From assembly GCA_964445715.1 (NCBI GenBank), contig CAYULJ010000089.1, positions 1-7,247 of the forward strand: a stretch of DNA of 7,247 nt, given 5' to 3'. Source of the DNA: CAYPYS01 sp964445715. Lineage in GTDB: Bacteria > Omnitrophota > Gorgyraeia > Gorgyraeales > Gorgyraeaceae. This document shows, one piece after another, positions 5,804 through 7,247 of this stretch (its first letter is position 1; each line of letters starts with the position of its first letter). The notes under the pieces were generated by a model that saw nothing but the letters and a program-made list of their open reading frames with translations, had not been told where the DNA came from and ran no database searches. The translations under genes and the position numbers were made by a program.

Positions 5804-7247
5804 TTATATGTCGTTTATATTAATAAGGCCTTGCTCTTCTATGTAATCGGCTATAATCTCCGCAGCCAATTTATTGCCTTTTTCATTCCAATGAGTATCT
5901 GCGACTAGGTACAATTCTTCTAAACCGGCCTTCTCTTGGAATGTCTCCAAAAGATCTACCACATGTATATCGTACTGTTTTAAAAAATCTGATAACATTT
6001 TGTTTGGATAGTATATATCTAAAAAATCTTCATTTAAATCATATTCTCCGAAGATTTCTTTTCTCAGATCTGCCTCGACCTGAAACTGATCAGGCGTAAT
6101 AGCTATCATAAATTTTATATTTCTCCTGTCGCACCATTCTTTCATATCCAACATAACCTTAGAATTACGCGCCCAAAAATCCTCCAAGATACGTATCGTA
6201 TCTTTCTCGCATATCCACATCCTGTCTCTTTCAATCCTAAGAAAACTCTTTCTAGAAAAAAATCCTTCTTCTTCCGCAATCCCCTCTCTTAGCTCTTTCT
6301 CTTTTCTTCTATTCTCTAAAGCCAATGTTAATTTTTTATTTAAAATCTGACATAACCAAAAATTTTTAAATCTAAAATAACCCAATATCCTCTCTTTTGT
6401 GTCGCTGGACTCATAAATATAAGAGCCTATCGTATGCTTACGAAAATATGTCTCATGAAAATCATTGCCAATAAAAAAACTAACCAACACCAAGTCTGGT
6501 TTTATTAGATCGCCAAACTTATCTAAAATACGAAAATAATAGCCTGGGCCCATGGCTTGCATGCCTGCATTTATAACTTCGACTTTATCTTTCTCATGTT
6601 TATCATCAAGCCTTTTCTGCAAAAAATCATAATAGTTCTTTTTAACATCTCTTAAGCATATAGCAAAAGAATCTCCAAAACCTAATATTCTAAAAACGCC
6701 TCTCTTCTTATCAAATGTTTTTTCGGTAAAATATCCTCTCGCAGTATAGTCTGTAAGATTTCCTGTTATTTGTAAATCTAATCCTAAAAAAGAGGGCTTT
6801 GCTATATGTAAATAAACCTCCAAAGATACTAGTAAAAGCAAAATAGAGACGAATAAAATCGTAAAGTTCGTGATGTACATTTTAAATCTATCAATATATC
6901 TATCAGGAGATTTATATAATACTAAAAGGGCAACCAAGGGAAATATGATTGGGCTTATACAAAACAACCATATAAGAAATTTATTCGTGGAAAGAAAAAT
7001 TATTATAAGTAAAAATACAACTATAAAGACAAAGATTTCTCTGTTAAATTTCTGCTTAAGCAGATTCAATAACTTTGGCTTTTTATATAACAAAAGAGAA
7101 AAAATTAAAAGTTCCGATAATAAAAATAATAATGGCAACTCTAAAGAAGGAAAAAACAGTAAATACCTATTTGCGTTTAGAAGAAAGTAACGACTCTTGT
7201 ATAATAACAGGAAGACTCCGAAGGCAAGACATAGCGCATATATACTG
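5804..7247 (-). CDS. Multi-pass membrane protein with C-terminal SGNH/GDSL hydrolase domain, 5' end beyond the window
   Basis: The frame is open from the right window edge to a TAA at 5804-5806, giving 480 visible residues and no ATG before the hydrophobic region. A TTG at 7138 is probably not the start, because hydrophobic coding sequence continues upstream of it. The N-terminal part has about five hydrophobic segments (near visible residues 1-16, 28-54, 71-87, 90-111 and 126-148). The C-terminal domain carries the SGNH landmarks: GDSF at 191-194 (nucleophile Ser193), a glycine block INAG at 225-228, GND at 260-262 (Asn261) and DTHWN at 450-454 (Asp450, His452). The DTHW ending resembles AlgJ/AlgX-type polysaccharide O-acetylation proteins. 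It is likely an esterase or acyltransferase acting outside the membrane on a glycan; substrate and direction of reaction are inferred only. Base composition is much more AT-rich than uvrA (11 of 60 G+C at 7081-7140). The deacetylase follows in the same direction, separated by a palindrome copy. Confidence 0.85.
   Translation of the reverse strand, partial: SIYALCLAFGVFLLLYKSRYFLLNANRYLLFFPSLELPLLFLLSELLIFSLLLYKKPKLLNLLKQKFNREIFVFIVVFLLIIIFLSTNKFLIWLFCISPIIFPLVALLVLYKSPDRYIDRFKMYITNFTILFVSILLLLVSLEVYLHIAKPSFLGLDLQITGNLTDYTARGYFTEKTFDKKRGVFRILGFGDSFAICLRDVKKNYYDFLQKRLDDKHEKDKVEVINAGMQAMGPGYYFRILDKFGDLIKPDLVLVSFFIGNDFHETYFRKHTIGSYIYESSDTKERILGYFRFKNFWLCQILNKKLTLALENRRKEKELREGIAEEEGFFSRKSFLRIERDRMWICEKDTIRILEDFWARNSKVMLDMKEWCDRRNIKFMIAITPDQFQVEADLRKEIFGEYDLNEDFLDIYYPNKMLSDFLKQYDIHVVDLLETFQEKAGLEELYLVADTHWNEKGNKLAAEIIADYIEEQGLININDI

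Noticed and set aside
7136..7138. TTG as the start codon of the SGNH gene
   Set aside because: The frame stays open with hydrophobic coding sequence to the window edge at 7247, so the gene most likely starts further upstream, outside the window.
6870..7190. 106-residue open frame on the + strand
   Set aside because: Asn/Lys/Ile-rich translation of AT-rich antisense DNA opposite the membrane segments of the SGNH gene; no domain.

Overview
The window holds four co-directional genes, all on the minus strand. In transcription order from the right edge they are: a membrane-anchored SGNH/GDSL-type protein (its 5' end lies beyond the window), a membrane-anchored NodB-type polysaccharide deacetylase, a complete UvrA excision-repair ATPase, and a long secreted TPR-repeat protein (its 3' end lies beyond the window). 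No tRNA, rRNA, CRISPR array, transposase or phage gene was seen. The sequence suggests a Gram-negative-type or otherwise uncultivated bacterium. ATA and AGG/AGA codons are frequent, and extracytoplasmic TPR and envelope-polysaccharide genes sit beside a housekeeping repair gene. The overall style recalls candidate phyla such as Omnitrophota, but that assignment is a weak inference.

Layout. Positions 1-1961 encode the TPR protein, with a signal peptide and about 17 helical repeats at a strikingly regular 37-residue spacing. Positions 1962-2112 are a non-coding gap with a possible promoter, a perfect 19-bp-arm hairpin and the first copy of a long palindromic repeat. Positions 2113-4905 are uvrA, full length with all ATPase and zinc motifs. 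Positions 4906-4948 are a short gap almost filled by the second palindrome copy. The deacetylase follows up to about 5725, then a gap to 5803 carrying the third palindrome copy, then the SGNH gene from 5804 to the right edge.

The most notable non-genic signal is this palindrome family. Every one of the three gene junctions in the window carries one near-identical copy (37, 41 and 47 bp, each perfectly self-complementary around a single central base). One copy differs from the other two by a paired, stem-preserving substitution. The copies abut or overlap translation signals: one supplies the deacetylase stop codon, another supplies the AAGG ribosome-binding sequence before the deacetylase start. 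In the minus-strand transcript each would fold into a long hairpin, so the family could be a mobile palindromic element, an mRNA processing or stability element, or both.

The SGNH protein and the deacetylase plausibly act together on a cell-surface polysaccharide (acyl or acetyl group handling). The first half of the SGNH gene is far more AT-rich than uvrA. UvrA has no evident functional link to its neighbours.
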